Positions 24,988-36,800 of a stretch of DNA of 64,000 nucleotides are shown in pieces. Origin of the DNA: Oscillospiraceae bacterium (GTDB taxonomy: Bacteria > Bacillota > Clostridia > Oscillospirales > Oscillospiraceae); assembly GCA_017448455.1 (NCBI GenBank), contig JAFSLL010000133.1, positions 1 to 64,000 on the forward strand, read 5' to 3'. Position numbers and translations under genes: made by a program. Under the pieces are notes generated by a model. It saw only the letters and a program-made list of their open reading frames with translations. It had not been told where the DNA came from and searched no databases. Numbering within the stretch: position 1 is the stretch's first letter; each line of letters opens with the position of its first letter.

Positions 24988-26202
24988 ATGAATAAAGCTG
25001 ACATAAAAAAAGTCGTTCTTGCCTATTCGGGTGGTCTGGATACTTCGATTATCATCCCCTGGCTGAAGGAAAACTATAATAACTGTGAGGTCATTGCGGT
25101 ATCCGGGAATGTCGGTCAGGCGGAAGAACTGGAAGGCCTGGAAGAAAAGGCGCTCAAAACCGGTGCGTCCAAGCTCTATGTTCTGGATCTGACGGATGAG
25201 TATGTTGACGATTTCATTATTCCCTGCCTGAAAGCCGGGGCGGTATATGAGGATTATCTGCTGGGTACCAGTCACGCCCGGCCATGTATCGCGAAAGGCC
25301 TGGTAGAGATCGCGAAGAAGGAGCACGCGGATGCCATTGTCCACGGCTGCACCGGAAAGGGGAATGATCAGGTTCGCTTTGAACTGGCGATCAAGCACTT
25401 TGCTCCGACCATGCCGGTCATCGCGCCGTGGCGGGAGTGGGACATCAAGTCCCGCGATGAGGAGATCGATTATGCCGAAGCGCACAACATTCCGCTTCGT
25501 ATCAATCGCGAGACCAATTACTCCAAGGATAAGAACCTCTGGCATCTGAGTCATGAGGGCCTCGATCTGGAAGATCCGGGCAATGAGCCGACTTACGAGA
25601 AACCCGGTTTTCTGGAAATGGGTGTTTCTCCTCTTCAGGCTCCCGACACGCCGACTTATGTGACCCTTGGCTTTGAACAGGGGGTCCCGACCACGCTGGA
25701 CGGGGAGAAGATGAGCGCGAAGGAAATCGTTCTAAAGCTCAATGACATCGGCGGCGCGAACGGCATCGGCCTGCTGGACATTGTCGAGAACCGTCTGGTC
25801 GGCATAAAGTGCCGCGGCGTGTATGAGACGCCTGGCGGAACAATCCTGTATGCCGCGCACAGCGCGCTGGAGACCATCTGTCTGGATAAGATGACCCTGC
25901 ATGAGAAGCAGAAGCTGGCGATTACCTTCGGTGAACTGGTGTATAACGGCCAGTGGTTTACACCCCTGCGGGAAGCCCTGAGCGCTTTTGTGGACAAGAC
26001 ACAGGAGCGGGTAACCGGCACGGTGAAGCTCAAGCTCTATAAAGGAAACATTATCAAGGCCGGTATCTGGAGCAAATACAGCCTTTACAGTGAAGAGATC
26101 GCCACTTTTGGCGAGAGCGATTACGATCAGGCACAGGCTGCCGGATTCATCAATCTTTACGGACTGCCCATTCAGGTGCAGGCAATGGTAGACGGGAAAT
26201 AA
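24988..26202 (+). CDS. argG: Argininosuccinate synthase
   Basis: A 404-residue enzyme joining citrulline and aspartate with ATP to argininosuccinate. The N-terminal P-loop [10 protein letters not shown] is intact, followed by the [19 protein letters not shown] segment (here [15 protein letters not shown]) and the citrulline-binding region around [18 protein letters not shown]. Length is normal. GGAGG eight nt before ATG sets the start. It is the first gene of a nine-gene operon that supplies the whole route from glutamate to arginine except for the first acetyl transfer, which ArgJ can provide. Confidence 0.97.
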   Translation: MNKADIKKVVLAYSGGLDTSIIIPWLKENYNNCEVIAVSGNVGQAEELEGLEEKALKTGASKLYVLDLTDEYVDDFIIPCLKAGAVYEDYLLGTSHARPCIAKGLVEIAKKEHADAIVHGCTGKGNDQVRFELAIKHFAPTMPVIAPWREWDIKSRDEEIDYAEAHNIPLRINRETNYSKDKNLWHLSHEGLDLEDPGNEPTYEKPGFLEMGVSPLQAPDTPTYVTLGFEQGVPTTLDGEKMSAKEIVLKLNDIGGANGIGLLDIVENRLVGIKCRGVYETPGGTILYAAHSALETICLDKMTLHEKQKLAITFGELVYNGQWFTPLREALSAFVDKTQERVTGTVKLKLYKGNIIKAGIWSKYSLYSEEIATFGESDYDQAQAAGFINLYGLPIQVQAMVDGK

Positions 26203-26204
26203 AA

Positions 26205-27581
26205 ATGGCAAAAATGTGGGCCGGCGTGACAGCCGGGAAAACCGATCCGATCGCGGACGACTTCAACTCCTCCCTGCGGTTTGACAGACGGATGTTCCGT
26301 CAGGACATCGCCGGCTGCATCGCGCATGCGCAGATGCTGGCTTCCACCGGCATTATCGACCCGGAAGAAGGGGAACTGCTCACGGAAGGGCTCGCCGGGA
26401 TTCTGGAGGACCTGGAATCCGGGAAACTGCCTTTCGACGGGAGCTGCGAAGACATCCATATGTTTGTCGAGCAGGAACTGACCGCACGGATCGGAGAGAC
26501 CGGGAAAAAACTGCACACGGCCCGCAGCCGCAACGATCAGGTCGCGCTGGATCTGCGCATGTATCTGCGGACGGAGAGGGATGAGATCAGCGTTCTCATC
26601 CGGGATCTTCTGCAGGTTCTGACGGATCTGGCGGAAGCGCACAAAGAGACGATTATGCCCGGCTATACGCATCTGCAGCGGGCACAGCCTGTCAGCTTCG
26701 GGCACTATCTGATGGCCTACGCGATGATGCTGCTGAGGGATCTCGACCGGCTGAAGGACTGGAAGAAGCGTGCCAATGTTTCACCGATCGGCTGCTGTGC
26801 GCTGGCGGGCACCACCTATCCTACAGACCGGCAGCTCGAGGCGGAGCTGCTCGGCTTTGACGCCGTGGCGCCCAACAGCATGGACGGGGTTTCCGACCGG
26901 GATTTTGTCGTGGAGTTGCTCGGCGTGCTGTCCATGCTGATGATGCATCTGTCACGGCTTTCGGAGGAGCTGATCCTGTGGAGCAGCTGGGAGTTTCGCT
27001 TCGTCTCCTTCTCCGATGCCTATACGACGGGTTCCTCCATCATGCCGCAGAAACGCAATGCCGATATGGCGGAGCTGGTCCGCGGGAAAACAGGCCGTGT
27101 TTACGGGGAACTGATGGCGCTGCTGACGACGCTGAAGGGGCTGCCGCTGGCGTACAACAAAGACATGCAGGAGGACAAGGAGGGCGTCTTTGATGCCTGC
27201 GACACGGTGAAGATGTGTCTGCGGATCCTGGCGCCGATGCTGGCTTCCATGAGCGTGCGGAAAGAGAACATGCTCCGCGCGGCGCAGCAGGGATTCATCA
27301 ACGCGACGGATCTGGCGGATTATCTGACAAGAAAAGGTCTGCCGTTTCGCAGCGCCTACAAACTTTCCGGACAGCTGGTCGCCCTGTGCATGGAGAAGGG
27401 AACCGTGCTGGAAGAGCTCCCGCTGGAGACATACCGTCAGTTCAGCGGACTGTTCGAGAACGATCTGTATGAAGCGATCGATTTAAAAACCTGTATGGAA
27501 AAACGGACCTCAGAGGGCGGCACCTCGGTTGCATCCGTAGAGAAACAGATTGCCATGGTCAGAAAGGAGCTCTCAGAATGA
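26205..27581 (+). CDS. argH: Argininosuccinate lyase
   Basis: A 458-residue member of the fumarase/aspartase superfamily that splits argininosuccinate to arginine and fumarate. The signature GSSIMPQKRNADMAEL is present with its catalytic serine, along with HTARSRNDQVALDLRM and GYTHLQRAQPVSFGHYL. The start lies 2 nt after the argG stop with only a weak purine-rich site, so translation is probably coupled. The end overlaps argC by 4 nt. Confidence 0.97.
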   Translation: MAKMWAGVTAGKTDPIADDFNSSLRFDRRMFRQDIAGCIAHAQMLASTGIIDPEEGELLTEGLAGILEDLESGKLPFDGSCEDIHMFVEQELTARIGETGKKLHTARSRNDQVALDLRMYLRTERDEISVLIRDLLQVLTDLAEAHKETIMPGYTHLQRAQPVSFGHYLMAYAMMLLRDLDRLKDWKKRANVSPIGCCALAGTTYPTDRQLEAELLGFDAVAPNSMDGVSDRDFVVELLGVLSMLMMHLSRLSEELILWSSWEFRFVSFSDAYTTGSSIMPQKRNADMAELVRGKTGRVYGELMALLTTLKGLPLAYNKDMQEDKEGVFDACDTVKMCLRILAPMLASMSVRKENMLRAAQQGFINATDLADYLTRKGLPFRSAYKLSGQLVALCMEKGTVLEELPLETYRQFSGLFENDLYEAIDLKTCMEKRTSEGGTSVASVEKQIAMVRKELSE

Positions 27582-28495
27582 TCCGCGTGTTCATTGACGG
27601 CAGTGCAGGTACCACGGGCCTGCGTATTCACGAGCGGCTGGCGCAGCGGCAGGAACTGGAGCTCCTGAGCCTTCCTCCGGAACTGCGCAAGGATCCGGCG
27701 GCGCGTGAGGAAATCATCAACGCGGCCGATGTTGCCTTTTTCTGCCTGCCGGATGCGGCTGCGGTCGAAGCAGCCGCCATGGTTCACGGCGCAACGGCTG
27801 TCATTGACACTTCCACCGCGCACCGGACCGCGGAAGGCTGGGCCTACGGATTTGCCGAACTGCACGGACGGAGAGAACTGCTGGTTCAGAGCCGCAGGAT
27901 CGCAAATCCCGGCTGCCACGCGAGCGGGTTTATCTCTTTGGTGGAGCCTCTCGTACAGGAGGGACTGATCTCTCCGGATACCGCACTGAGCTGCTTTTCC
28001 GTCACCGGGTATTCCGGCGGCGGCAAGGGCATGATCGCGGACTACGAAGTTTCCGGGAGGGACGTGGCACTGGACTCTCCGAGACAGTATGCCCTCGGAC
28101 AGAGTCACAAGCACCTGAAGGAGATGGTGCAGATCTGCGGCCTGGAAACGGCGCCGGTTTTCTGCCCGATTGTGGCGGATTACTACAGCGGCATGTGTGT
28201 GACGGTTCCGCTGTTTCGAAAAGACCTGCGGGGCAGCGTGGAGGACATCAGGCAGCTCTATGCGCACTGCTATCACAGCGCCGTTGTGCATTATGATCCG
28301 TATTCGGACGGCATGATTGCCGGAAACGCACTCTCCGGCAGGGATGACATGTCGGTCACGGTGGCCGGCAATGAGGAGAGAATCCTGCTGGTATCCTGCT
28401 TTGACAATCTCGGGAAAGGCGCGTCCGGCGCCGCGATACAGAATCTGAATATCCTGCTCGGCGTGGATGAGACCACCGGGCTTGTACTCTCGTAA
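27578..28495 (+). CDS. argC: N-acetyl-gamma-glutamyl-phosphate reductase, short (type 2) form
   Basis: A 305-residue NADPH-dependent reductase forming N-acetylglutamate semialdehyde. The dinucleotide motif is IDGSAGTTGLRI and the catalytic cysteine is C113 in ANPGCHASG. It is about 40 residues shorter than the common form, matching the separate short ArgC type. The start overlaps the argH stop as ATGA. Confidence 0.95.
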   Translation: MIRVFIDGSAGTTGLRIHERLAQRQELELLSLPPELRKDPAAREEIINAADVAFFCLPDAAAVEAAAMVHGATAVIDTSTAHRTAEGWAYGFAELHGRRELLVQSRRIANPGCHASGFISLVEPLVQEGLISPDTALSCFSVTGYSGGGKGMIADYEVSGRDVALDSPRQYALGQSHKHLKEMVQICGLETAPVFCPIVADYYSGMCVTVPLFRKDLRGSVEDIRQLYAHCYHSAVVHYDPYSDGMIAGNALSGRDDMSVTVAGNEERILLVSCFDNLGKGASGAAIQNLNILLGVDETTGLVLS

Positions 28496-28524
28496 ACAAA
28501 TCCTGAATCAACGGAGGGAGAAGC

Positions 28525-29739
28525 ATGAAGCTGATTAACGGCGGTGTCTGTGCGGCAAAGGGATATATGGCAGCGGGGATTCACTGCGGGATCCGCAAAA
28601 ATAAAGAGAAGAAAGATCTGGCACTGATAGCGAGCAGTGTGAAGGCGAACGCTGCGGCAGTGTATACGACCAATCTGGTCAAGGGGGCTCCGCTTACCGT
28701 GACGAAGCTGCATCTGACCGACGGAAAGGCGCAGGCGGTCATCTGCAACAGCGGGAACGCGAACACCTGCAATGCCGACGGGATCGAGATTGCGGAGACC
28801 ATGAGCTGTCTGACTGCGGAAGCCCTGGGGATTCAGGCATCGGATGTGGTGATCGCCTCCACCGGTGTGATCGGGCAGCCGCTTCCCATTGCCCCGATTG
28901 CCGATGGCATTCCCCAGCTCGCCGCGCTTCTCTCCGAAAACGGCAGCGCGGATGCCTGCGAGGCCATCATGACGACGGATACGAAAAAGAAAGAAGTCGC
29001 CGTGGAGTTTACCCTCGGCGGAAAGACCTGCTGTCTCGGCGGGATTGCAAAAGGCAGCGGCATGATCCATCCAAACATGGCTACCATGCTGGTTTTCCTG
29101 ACGACGGACGCCGCGGTCAGCAGCACCATGCTGCAGAAGGCGCTCTCCGGAGATGTGCGGAAGAGCTTCAATATGATCAGTGTCGATGGGGACACGTCCA
29201 CCAACGACATGGTGGTTCTTCTGGCCAATGGACTGGCAGGAAACTCGGAGGTCTGCGAAGAGGGCGAAGATTTTGATGCCTTCATGTGCGCGCTGAATAC
29301 CGTGACGGTCCAGCTCTGCCGGATGATTGCCGGTGACGGCGAGGGGGCAACCAAGCTTCTCGAATGCACGGTGAAAGGGGCCAAAGATGAAGAGAACGCC
29401 CGGATCATCGCCCGCAGCGTCATTTCCTCCAGCCTGACAAAAGCCGCCATGTTCGGCGAGGACGCCAACTGGGGCCGCGTCCTCTGCGCCATCGGTTACA
29501 GCGGTGCGGAGGTGGATGTGAACAGGGTCGGCGTGACTTTCCATTCCGCGGCGGGGGATGTCACGGTCTGTGAGAACGGAGCTGGCGTGCCCTTTTCGGA
29601 AGAGCACGCGGCACGGGTTCTGCATGAGACGGAGATCGACATCTGTATTACGCTCGGGGACGGAGCCGCGGAGGCAAGCGCCTGGGGCTGTGATCTCAGC
29701 TATGAGTACGTGAAGATTAACGGGGACTACCGGACATAA
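28525..29739 (+). CDS. argJ: Bifunctional ornithine acetyltransferase / N-acetylglutamate synthase
   Basis: A 404-residue Ntn-type enzyme that cleaves itself before Thr187 in GMIHPNMATMLV; that threonine is the nucleophile. It moves acetyl from acetylornithine to glutamate, so the pathway recycles acetyl groups and needs no ArgE. KGSGM, NSGNANTC and GEDANWGRVL are also family-conserved. Whether it also uses acetyl-CoA (bifunctional) cannot be decided from sequence by eye, but no argA is present. GGAGGGAG precedes the start. Confidence 0.96.
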   Translation: MKLINGGVCAAKGYMAAGIHCGIRKNKEKKDLALIASSVKANAAAVYTTNLVKGAPLTVTKLHLTDGKAQAVICNSGNANTCNADGIEIAETMSCLTAEALGIQASDVVIASTGVIGQPLPIAPIADGIPQLAALLSENGSADACEAIMTTDTKKKEVAVEFTLGGKTCCLGGIAKGSGMIHPNMATMLVFLTTDAAVSSTMLQKALSGDVRKSFNMISVDGDTSTNDMVVLLANGLAGNSEVCEEGEDFDAFMCALNTVTVQLCRMIAGDGEGATKLLECTVKGAKDEENARIIARSVISSSLTKAAMFGEDANWGRVLCAIGYSGAEVDVNRVGVTFHSAAGDVTVCENGAGVPFSEEHAARVLHETEIDICITLGDGAAEASAWGCDLSYEYVKINGDYRT

Positions 29740-29748
29740 GGAAAGAAA

Positions 29749-30630
29749 ATGGATCGTTTTACCAATATGCAGCGCGCGCAGGTGCTGACAGAGGCCCTGC
29801 CCTACATCCGTCAGTACAACGGGAAAATCGTTGTGGTGAAGTATGGCGGAAACGCCATGGTCAGCGAGACGCTTCGCCAGCAGGTTATGGAGGATATCGT
29901 TCTTCTCTGGCTGGTCGGCGTCAAGGTGGTTCTGGTACACGGCGGTGGGCCCGAGATCAGTGAACTGATGGGCAGGCTCGGCAAAAAGCCGCAGTTTGTC
30001 GACGGTCTGCGCGTCACCGATCGCGAGACTGCCGAGATTGCGCAGATGGTCCTGGCGGGCAAGGTAGGCAAGACACTCGTCAAGCTTTTGGAAGTCAAGG
30101 GCGGGAACGCCGTCGGGATCTCCGGCATGGACGGCGGCCTGATCGAGGCAAAGATGCGCAATCCGGAGCTCGGCTATGTGGGGAGTATTACAAAGGTCAA
30201 CATCCAGCCGGTTATGGACCTGCTGGAAAAAGGCTATATCCCGGTGATCTCCACACTGGGCTGCGATAAAGACGGCAATACCTACAACATTAACGGCGAT
30301 ACGGCGGCCTCTTTTATCGCCGGCGCGCTCGGCGCAGAGAGGCTGATCATGATGACGGACATCGCGGGGGTTCTGCGGGATAAAGACCGACCGGAAACCC
30401 TGATCCCGAAACTGAGCATCTCCGATGCGGTAAAGCTGTTTGAGGAAAAGGTGATCGCGGGCGGGATGATCCCCAAAGTGGAATGCTGCATCGACGCGAT
30501 TCACCGCGGGGTAAAGAGCGTCATTATCATGGATGGGCGGGTCCCGCATTCCATTCTGATGGAGATTCTGACAGATGAAGGTGCCGGCACCATGGTGGTC
30601 GGCGATGAGGAAGAGGAGGAAAAGGCATGA
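29749..30630 (+). CDS. argB: Acetylglutamate kinase
   Basis: A 293-residue amino-acid kinase. It has VVKYGGNAMV for the phosphate site, LVHGGGPEI for the substrate, and NINGDTAASFIAGAL plus LIMMTDIAGVLRD in the nucleotide half. It phosphorylates N-acetylglutamate. The N-terminal extension (RAQVLTEALPYIRQYNGK) is the type found in arginine-inhibited hexameric kinases, so feedback inhibition is likely. It overlaps argD by 4 nt. Confidence 0.97.
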   Translation: MDRFTNMQRAQVLTEALPYIRQYNGKIVVVKYGGNAMVSETLRQQVMEDIVLLWLVGVKVVLVHGGGPEISELMGRLGKKPQFVDGLRVTDRETAEIAQMVLAGKVGKTLVKLLEVKGGNAVGISGMDGGLIEAKMRNPELGYVGSITKVNIQPVMDLLEKGYIPVISTLGCDKDGNTYNINGDTAASFIAGALGAERLIMMTDIAGVLRDKDRPETLIPKLSISDAVKLFEEKVIAGGMIPKVECCIDAIHRGVKSVIIMDGRVPHSILMEILTDEGAGTMVVGDEEEEEKA

Positions 30631-31802
30631 GCAATCTGAAGAGTATTGACAAGGAGTATGTCGCCAACACCTATGCGCGCTTTCCGGTCGAACTGCTGTC
30701 CGGGAAAGGATCCGTGGTAAAGGATGAAAACGGAAAGAAATACATCGACATGGGCAGTGGCATCGGTGTGACGGCCTTCGGCATTGCGGACGATGCCTGG
30801 CAGGTGGCCGTGACGGAACAGCTTGGAAAGCTGCAGCACATGTCCAACCTCTATTACACCGAACCCTGTGCCAGACTTGCGCAGCTCCTGTGTCAGAGGA
30901 CCGGCATGAAAAAGGTCTTCTTCTGCAACTCCGGCGCGGAAGCGAACGAAGGTGCCATCAAGGCTGCACGGAAATACGCGGCGGAGAAAAAGGGCGCGGA
31001 CTGGTATACCATTGTGACGCTGGAAAACAGCTTCCACGGCCGGACCCTGACTACGCTGGCGGCGACCGGGCAGGCGCATTATCATGAGCTGTTTCAGCCG
31101 CTGACACCCGGCTTTGTCCACGCACCGGCAAATGATCTGGAGGCGGTGACTTCGCTGGCACTGGAAAAGAAAGCGGCTGCTGTAATGATCGAGTGCATTC
31201 AGGGCGAAGGCGGCGTGATTCCGATGGAGCAGGACTTCGTCAGGGGACTGGCAGCCTTCTGTGCGGAGCAGGATATTCTTCTGCTGGTCGATGAGGTGCA
31301 GACCGGAAACGGCCGGACCGGCGCACTCTATGCCTACATGAATTATGACATTCAGCCGGATATCATCTCGACGGCAAAAGGCCTTGGCGGCGGTCTCCCG
31401 CTGGGCGCGGTGATCTTCGGAGAGAAGACGGAGTATGTGCTCGGCAGCGGGGATCACGGTTCCACTTTTGGCGGCAACCCGGTCTGCTGCGCTGGTGCGC
31501 TAAGCATTTTGAACCGAATCGACGATGAGTTTCTCGCCGAGGTAAAACAGAAAAGCGATTGGGCTTTTTCAGCGCTTCGCGGAGCGCCTGGGGTGGAGGC
31601 CGTGAGCGGCATGGGCCTGATGATCGGCATCAAGACGGTGAAGCCTGCCTCGGAAGTGGTAAAGGCCTGTATGGAGAAGGGCGTTCTCTGCTTGACGGCG
31701 AAGGATAAGGTCCGGCTGCTGCCGGCACTGAATATCCCGATGCCGGTTCTGCAGGGGGCGATTCAGATCATTCTGGAAGTCTGCGCGGAGGAAACAGTAT
31801 GA
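30627..31802 (+). CDS. argD: Acetylornithine aminotransferase
   Basis: A 391-residue class III PLP aminotransferase. [41 protein letters not shown] and the PLP-lysine segment [14 protein letters not shown] are all present, and length is normal. It converts N-acetylglutamate semialdehyde to N-acetylornithine. Start and stop overlap argB and argF by 4 nt each. Confidence 0.96.
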   Translation: MSNLKSIDKEYVANTYARFPVELLSGKGSVVKDENGKKYIDMGSGIGVTAFGIADDAWQVAVTEQLGKLQHMSNLYYTEPCARLAQLLCQRTGMKKVFFCNSGAEANEGAIKAARKYAAEKKGADWYTIVTLENSFHGRTLTTLAATGQAHYHELFQPLTPGFVHAPANDLEAVTSLALEKKAAAVMIECIQGEGGVIPMEQDFVRGLAAFCAEQDILLLVDEVQTGNGRTGALYAYMNYDIQPDIISTAKGLGGGLPLGAVIFGEKTEYVLGSGDHGSTFGGNPVCCAGALSILNRIDDEFLAEVKQKSDWAFSALRGAPGVEAVSGMGLMIGIKTVKPASEVVKACMEKGVLCLTAKDKVRLLPALNIPMPVLQGAIQIILEVCAEETV

Positions 31803-32782
31803 ACCTGAAGGGAAGGAGCTTTCTCAAACTGCTGGATTTTACGCCGGAGGAGATTGCCGGTCTGCTCGATCTCGCCGCGGATCTGAAGGCGAAGAAAAAA
31901 GCAGGAGTGCCTCACCGGCTCTGTGAAGGGAAGAACATTGCCCTGATCTTTGAAAAAACCAGCACCCGAACCCGCTGCAGTTTCGAGGTTGCCGCTGCCG
32001 ACCTGGGGATGCATCCGGTCTATCTGGATCCGAAAGGCTCGCAGATCGGAAAGAAAGAGAGCATTGCCGATACCGCGCGGGTGCTTGGCAGAATGTTCGA
32101 CGGGATCGAGTACCGCGGCTTTGAGCAGAAGCGTGTCGAGACCCTGGCGCAGTTCGCCGGGGTACCGGTTTGGAACGGTCTGACCAACGAATTCCATCCG
32201 ACACAGATCCTGGCGGATTTCCTGACGATTCGGGAGCACTTCGGGAGCCTGCAGGGCAGAAAGCTGGTCTACCTCGGAGATGCGCGCTACAACATGGGCA
32301 ACTCCCTCATGGTCGGCTGCGCCAAAATGGGACTGCACTTTGTCGCCTGTGCGCCGGAGAAGTATTTCCCGGATCCCGGGCTGGTTGCTGTCTGCCGTGA
32401 GCTCGCTGCGGAAACCGGAGCAGTTTTGGAATTTGATACGGATCCGCTTGCCGCGGTCAAAGGGGCGGATGTGCTCTATACGGATATATGGGTCTCCATG
32501 GGGGAGCCGGAATCCGTCTGGGAAGAACGCATTCACGATCTGCTGCCTTATCAGGTCAACGCGGCACTGATGGAGGCCGCGGGACTGCAGGCCCGTTTTA
32601 TGCACTGCCTTCCCTCCTACCACGATCTGGAGACGGAAAACGGCAGGGAAGTATTCGAAAAATTCGGACTCACGGCGATGGAGGTCACGGACGAGGTGTT
32701 TGAAAGCCCGCAGTCCATCGTGTTTGATGAAGCGGAAAACCGTATGCATACCATTAAGGCGGTCATGGCGGCGACACTGTAA
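31799..32782 (+). CDS. argF: Ornithine carbamoyltransferase
   Basis: A 327-residue transferase. The carbamoyl-phosphate loop is STRTR (residues 55-59) in [13 protein letters not shown], with HPTQILADF and the ornithine-side HCLPSYHD. It forms citrulline from ornithine and carbamoyl phosphate, the latter made by the two genes that follow. A catabolic role is less likely, given its place in a biosynthetic operon. Confidence 0.96.
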   Translation: MNLKGRSFLKLLDFTPEEIAGLLDLAADLKAKKKAGVPHRLCEGKNIALIFEKTSTRTRCSFEVAAADLGMHPVYLDPKGSQIGKKESIADTARVLGRMFDGIEYRGFEQKRVETLAQFAGVPVWNGLTNEFHPTQILADFLTIREHFGSLQGRKLVYLGDARYNMGNSLMVGCAKMGLHFVACAPEKYFPDPGLVAVCRELAAETGAVLEFDTDPLAAVKGADVLYTDIWVSMGEPESVWEERIHDLLPYQVNAALMEAAGLQARFMHCLPSYHDLETENGREVFEKFGLTAMEVTDEVFESPQSIVFDEAENRMHTIKAVMAATL

Positions 32783-32808
32783 AGGCGCTGTCGGAAAGGG
32801 GAGAGAAG

Positions 32809-33885
32809 ATGGAACGGGAGAAAGCCTGGCTGGTGCTCTCATCCGGGCGGGCCTTTGAAGGACTGCGCATCGGCGCGAAGTGTGAGTCCGTCGGAGAGCT
32901 CGTGTTCACCACCGGAATGACCGGCTATCTGGAAACCCTGACAGACCCGAGTTATGCCGGCCAGATCATCCTGCAGACCTTTCCTCAGATCGGCAACTAC
33001 GGGGTAATCTCCCCGGACTATGAAGGAGACTGTTTCGCGCGCGGCTATGTCGTGCGCGAACTTTGCGCTGCACCGTCCAACTTCCGCAGCGAGGGCGGAC
33101 TGGAGAGCTTCCTGCTGGAGCGCGGGATTCCCGGGATCTGCGGCGTGGACACCCGTGCGCTGACCCGTCTCATTCGCGAACAGGGCGTCATGAACGCAAG
33201 GATCTGCTCTCACATTCCGGAGGACCTCGAGAAGATCCGTACCTATGCGGTCAGGGACAGCGTATCGCTGGCAAGCGGAAAAGACATCCGGGAGATTGCA
33301 CCGGAGAAAACAGACGGGCAGGCAGCGGAGAAACATGTGGTCCTGATCGATTACGGTGCCAAGCGGAATATCGTCCGTTGCCTGACCGGGCGCGGCTGCC
33401 GCGTGACAGTGGTCCCGCATGACACACCGGCGGAAACGGTTCTGGCACTGCGGCCGGACGGCATTATGCTTTCCAACGGCCCAGGCGACCCGGCGGAGAA
33501 CCATTTTGAGATTGCGCAGATTGCTAAACTTGTCGGAAATGTGCCCGTGTTCGGTATCTGCCTGGGTCATCAGCTCTGCGCGCTGGCGATGGGCGGAAAA
33601 ACCTACAAGCTGAAGTACGGTCACCGTGGCGCGAACCAGCCGGTGACAGACGGAAAGCGGACCTGGATTACGACGCAGAACCACGGCTATGCCGTGGACA
33701 GCGGGAGCATGAACGGTCGGGCTCAGCTCAGTTTCTGGAACGCGAATGACCGCAGCTGCGAAGGTCTGGACTATCCGGAGAAGCGCTGCTTCACGGTGCA
33801 GTTTCATCCGGAGGCATGTGCTGGTCCGCACGATACGGAGTTTCTTTTCGACCGCTTTCTGGCAATGATCGGGGAGGAGGGGTGA
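32809..33885 (+). CDS. carA: Carbamoyl-phosphate synthase small subunit
   Basis: A 358-residue glutamine amidotransferase subunit. The N-terminal CarA domain ends near residue 170, followed by a class I GATase with nucleophile C251 in FGICLGHQLCALAMGG and the HPE of QFHPEACAGP. It releases ammonia for the large subunit. GGGGAGAG precedes ATG 32809. Its stop is one base before the carB start. Its position implies an arginine-dedicated synthase. Confidence 0.96.
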   Translation: MEREKAWLVLSSGRAFEGLRIGAKCESVGELVFTTGMTGYLETLTDPSYAGQIILQTFPQIGNYGVISPDYEGDCFARGYVVRELCAAPSNFRSEGGLESFLLERGIPGICGVDTRALTRLIREQGVMNARICSHIPEDLEKIRTYAVRDSVSLASGKDIREIAPEKTDGQAAEKHVVLIDYGAKRNIVRCLTGRGCRVTVVPHDTPAETVLALRPDGIMLSNGPGDPAENHFEIAQIAKLVGNVPVFGICLGHQLCALAMGGKTYKLKYGHRGANQPVTDGKRTWITTQNHGYAVDSGSMNGRAQLSFWNANDRSCEGLDYPEKRCFTVQFHPEACAGPHDTEFLFDRFLAMIGEEG

Positions 33886-33886
33886 C

Positions 33887-36800
33887 ATGCCGAAGGACAA
33901 AGCCATACAGAAGGTGCTGGTCATCGGCTCCGGTCCGATTGTGATCGGGCAGGCTGCGGAATTCGATTACGCCGGCGCGCAGGCATGCCGCGTCCTTCGG
34001 GAAGAGGGCATTGAGACGGTCCTGGTAAACTCCAATCCCGCAACCATCATGACGGACAAAAAGCTGGCGGACGCGATCTATCTGGAACCGCTGACAGCGG
34101 AAACCCTCCGGAGGATCATTGAGAAAGAGCGGCCGGACGGCCTTCTTGCCGGCCTGGGCGGTCAGACCGGTCTGACGCTTGCCATGCAGCTGAGCCGTGA
34201 CGGGACCCTGGCGCGCTGCGGCGTACGGCTGCTCGGCTCGGACATCGAGAGCATCGAGCGTGCCGAAGACAGAGAACGCTTCCGTGAAACCCTCACGGAG
34301 ATCGGACAGCCGCTCATTCCATCTGCAACTGCCGTTGCGGTTGAAGAGGCCCTGACCATTGCCGACGGAATCGGCTATCCGGTGATCGTTAGGCCTGCCT
34401 ATACCCTGGGCGGCAGCGGCGGCGGAATCGCGGAGAACGCGGAAGAGCTTGCCGTGATTGCCCGAACGGGCCTCGACCTGTCACCGATCACACAGGTTCT
34501 GGTTGAAAAGTGCATTTCCGGCTGGAAAGAAATCGAGTTTGAAACCATACGGGACAGCGCAGGCAATGTGATTGCCGTCTGTTCCATGGAAAACTTCGAC
34601 CCTGTCGGCATCCATACCGGGGATTCCATTGTTGCCGCCCCGGCGCTGACGCTGGCGGACAGAGAATACCAGATGCTGCGCTCCGCTGCGCTGGACATCA
34701 TCACTGCCCTCGGCATTGTTGGCGGCTGCAACTGTCAGTTTGCGCTGAATCCGAAGAGCTTTGAATACGCGGTGATTGAGGTCAACCCCCGTGTCTCGCG
34801 CTCCTCTGCGCTGGCTTCCAAGGCGACGGGCTATCCCATCGCGAAAATCAGCACCCGGCTCGCACTCGGCTACACACTGGATGAGATCAGCAATGACATC
34901 ACTGGGAAAACCTGCGCCTGTTTTGAACCGGCGCTGGACTATGTGGTTGTCAAGTTCCCCAAGTGGCCGTTCGACAAATTCCCGCACGCCAGCCGCAGAC
35001 TCGGAACCCAGATGAAGGCGACCGGCGAGGTGATGGCGATCGCCCCCACTTTTGAGATGGCCCTGATGAAAGCAGTGCGCGGCGCAGAGATTTCTTTGGA
35101 TACACTCAATGCGCCGCCTCTTTCGGACGGCAGCGTGCAGGAGAGGCTTCGGCAGCAGGACGATTTCCGCCTGTTTACCGTTTTTGAGGCGCTGAAGAAG
35201 GGCGTTTCAGTGGAGGAGATCCATGCGCTGACGGGGATCGATCGATTCTTCCTCTGGAAGCTGCAGGCGATGGCAGACTTTGAGCATGAGATCGCGGGAA
35301 AGCAGATGACAGAGGCAGAGCTTTCCGCCGCTTACGGGCTTGGCTATACCGATCACGGCCTCACTGCGGTGCTCGGCGCCCGGCTCCCGGACGGGCAGAG
35401 ACGCCAGGCCTCTTTCAAAATGGTCGATACCTGTGCCGCGGAGTTCGACGCGCAGACGCCCTATTTTTATTCGGTCTCTGAAGGAGAATGTGAGTCGCGT
35501 ACCTTCCCCCGCAGCGGAAAGCCGGTCGTGATGGTGCTTGGCTCCGGCCCGATCCGCATCGGGCAGGGAATTGAGTTTGACTACAGCTCTGTCCACTGTG
35601 TGTGGACCCTGCGGGAGATGGGGTACGATGTCGTCATCGTCAACAACAACCCGGAGACGGTCTCTACGGACTACGATACGGCGGACAGACTCTACTTTGA
35701 GCCGCTCTATCCGGAGGATGTCTGGAACATCATTCAGGTGGAAAAACCGATCGGCGTGGTGGTGGCCTTCGGCGGTCAGACGGCGATCAAACTGACAAAG
35801 TACCTGACGCAGCTGCAGATCCCGATTCTGGGGACTTCCGCGGACAGCATCGACCTCGCCGAAGACCGGGCCCGCTTTGACGCACTTCTGGAGCGCTTCG
35901 GAATCCGCCGGCCCCGCGGCCGCGGGGTCAATACGCTGAAAGAGGCGCTGCAGGCTGCCGAAGAGCTCGGCTATCCGGTGCTGCTCCGGCCCAGCTATGT
36001 GATCGGCGGTCAGAATATGTGTATCTCCCGTGACCGGACGACGACGGAAAGCTATATGCGCGCCATCCTGGCCGGTGGCATTGAAAACCCGGTTCTGGTG
36101 GATAAGTACATGCCCGGGATTGAGCTGGAGGTTGATGTGATCTCCGATGGGACGGATGTGCTGATCCCGGGAATCATGGAGCATATCGAGCGGGCAGGTG
36201 TCCACAGCGGTGACTCCATCGCCGTTTATCCGCCCTATAACCTCAGCGACCGGTTCCTTCATCGCATCTGCGAAGTGTCGGAACAGCTGACATTGGCGCT
36301 CGGCACCAGAGGTCTGGTCAATATCCAGTATCTGATCTATCAGGATGAGCTTTATGTGATTGAGGTTAACCCGCGGGCATCCCGCACCGTGCCGTATATC
36401 TCGAAAGTCAGCAATGTCCCGATAGTGGACCTCGCCTCCCGCATTATGCTCGGGGCAAAGCTCGCGGACTTCGGCTACGGAACCGGGCTCTGGCGTACGC
36501 CCCCCTACTATGCGGTGAAAGTGCCGGTCTTCTCCTTTGAGAAGCTGACGGACGCCAACTCCCTGCTGGGACCGGAGATGAAATCTACCGGCGAAGTGCT
36601 CGGCATCGGAAGGAGCTTTGCCGAAGCCATATTCAAGGGGCTGACAGCGGCGGGTTTCTCGGTCCCAGTGGCGTGCAGCGGGGTTCTTCTCAGCGTGGAG
36701 ACTGCTGATTATCAGGAGATCCTCGCCCTGGCGCGGCGCTTTCACGAGTTGGGACTGCGCCTCTATGCCACCTCCGGCACGGCGGAGGCGATCTCCGCAC

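Noticed and set aside
28291..30549. 752-codon minus-strand open frame across argC, argJ and argB
   Set aside because: It crosses three well-defined plus-strand genes and has a His/Arg-rich composition typical of a shadow frame.
35207..36745. 512-codon minus-strand open frame within carB
   Set aside because: Antisense to strongly conserved CarB sequence; no motif or start signal.
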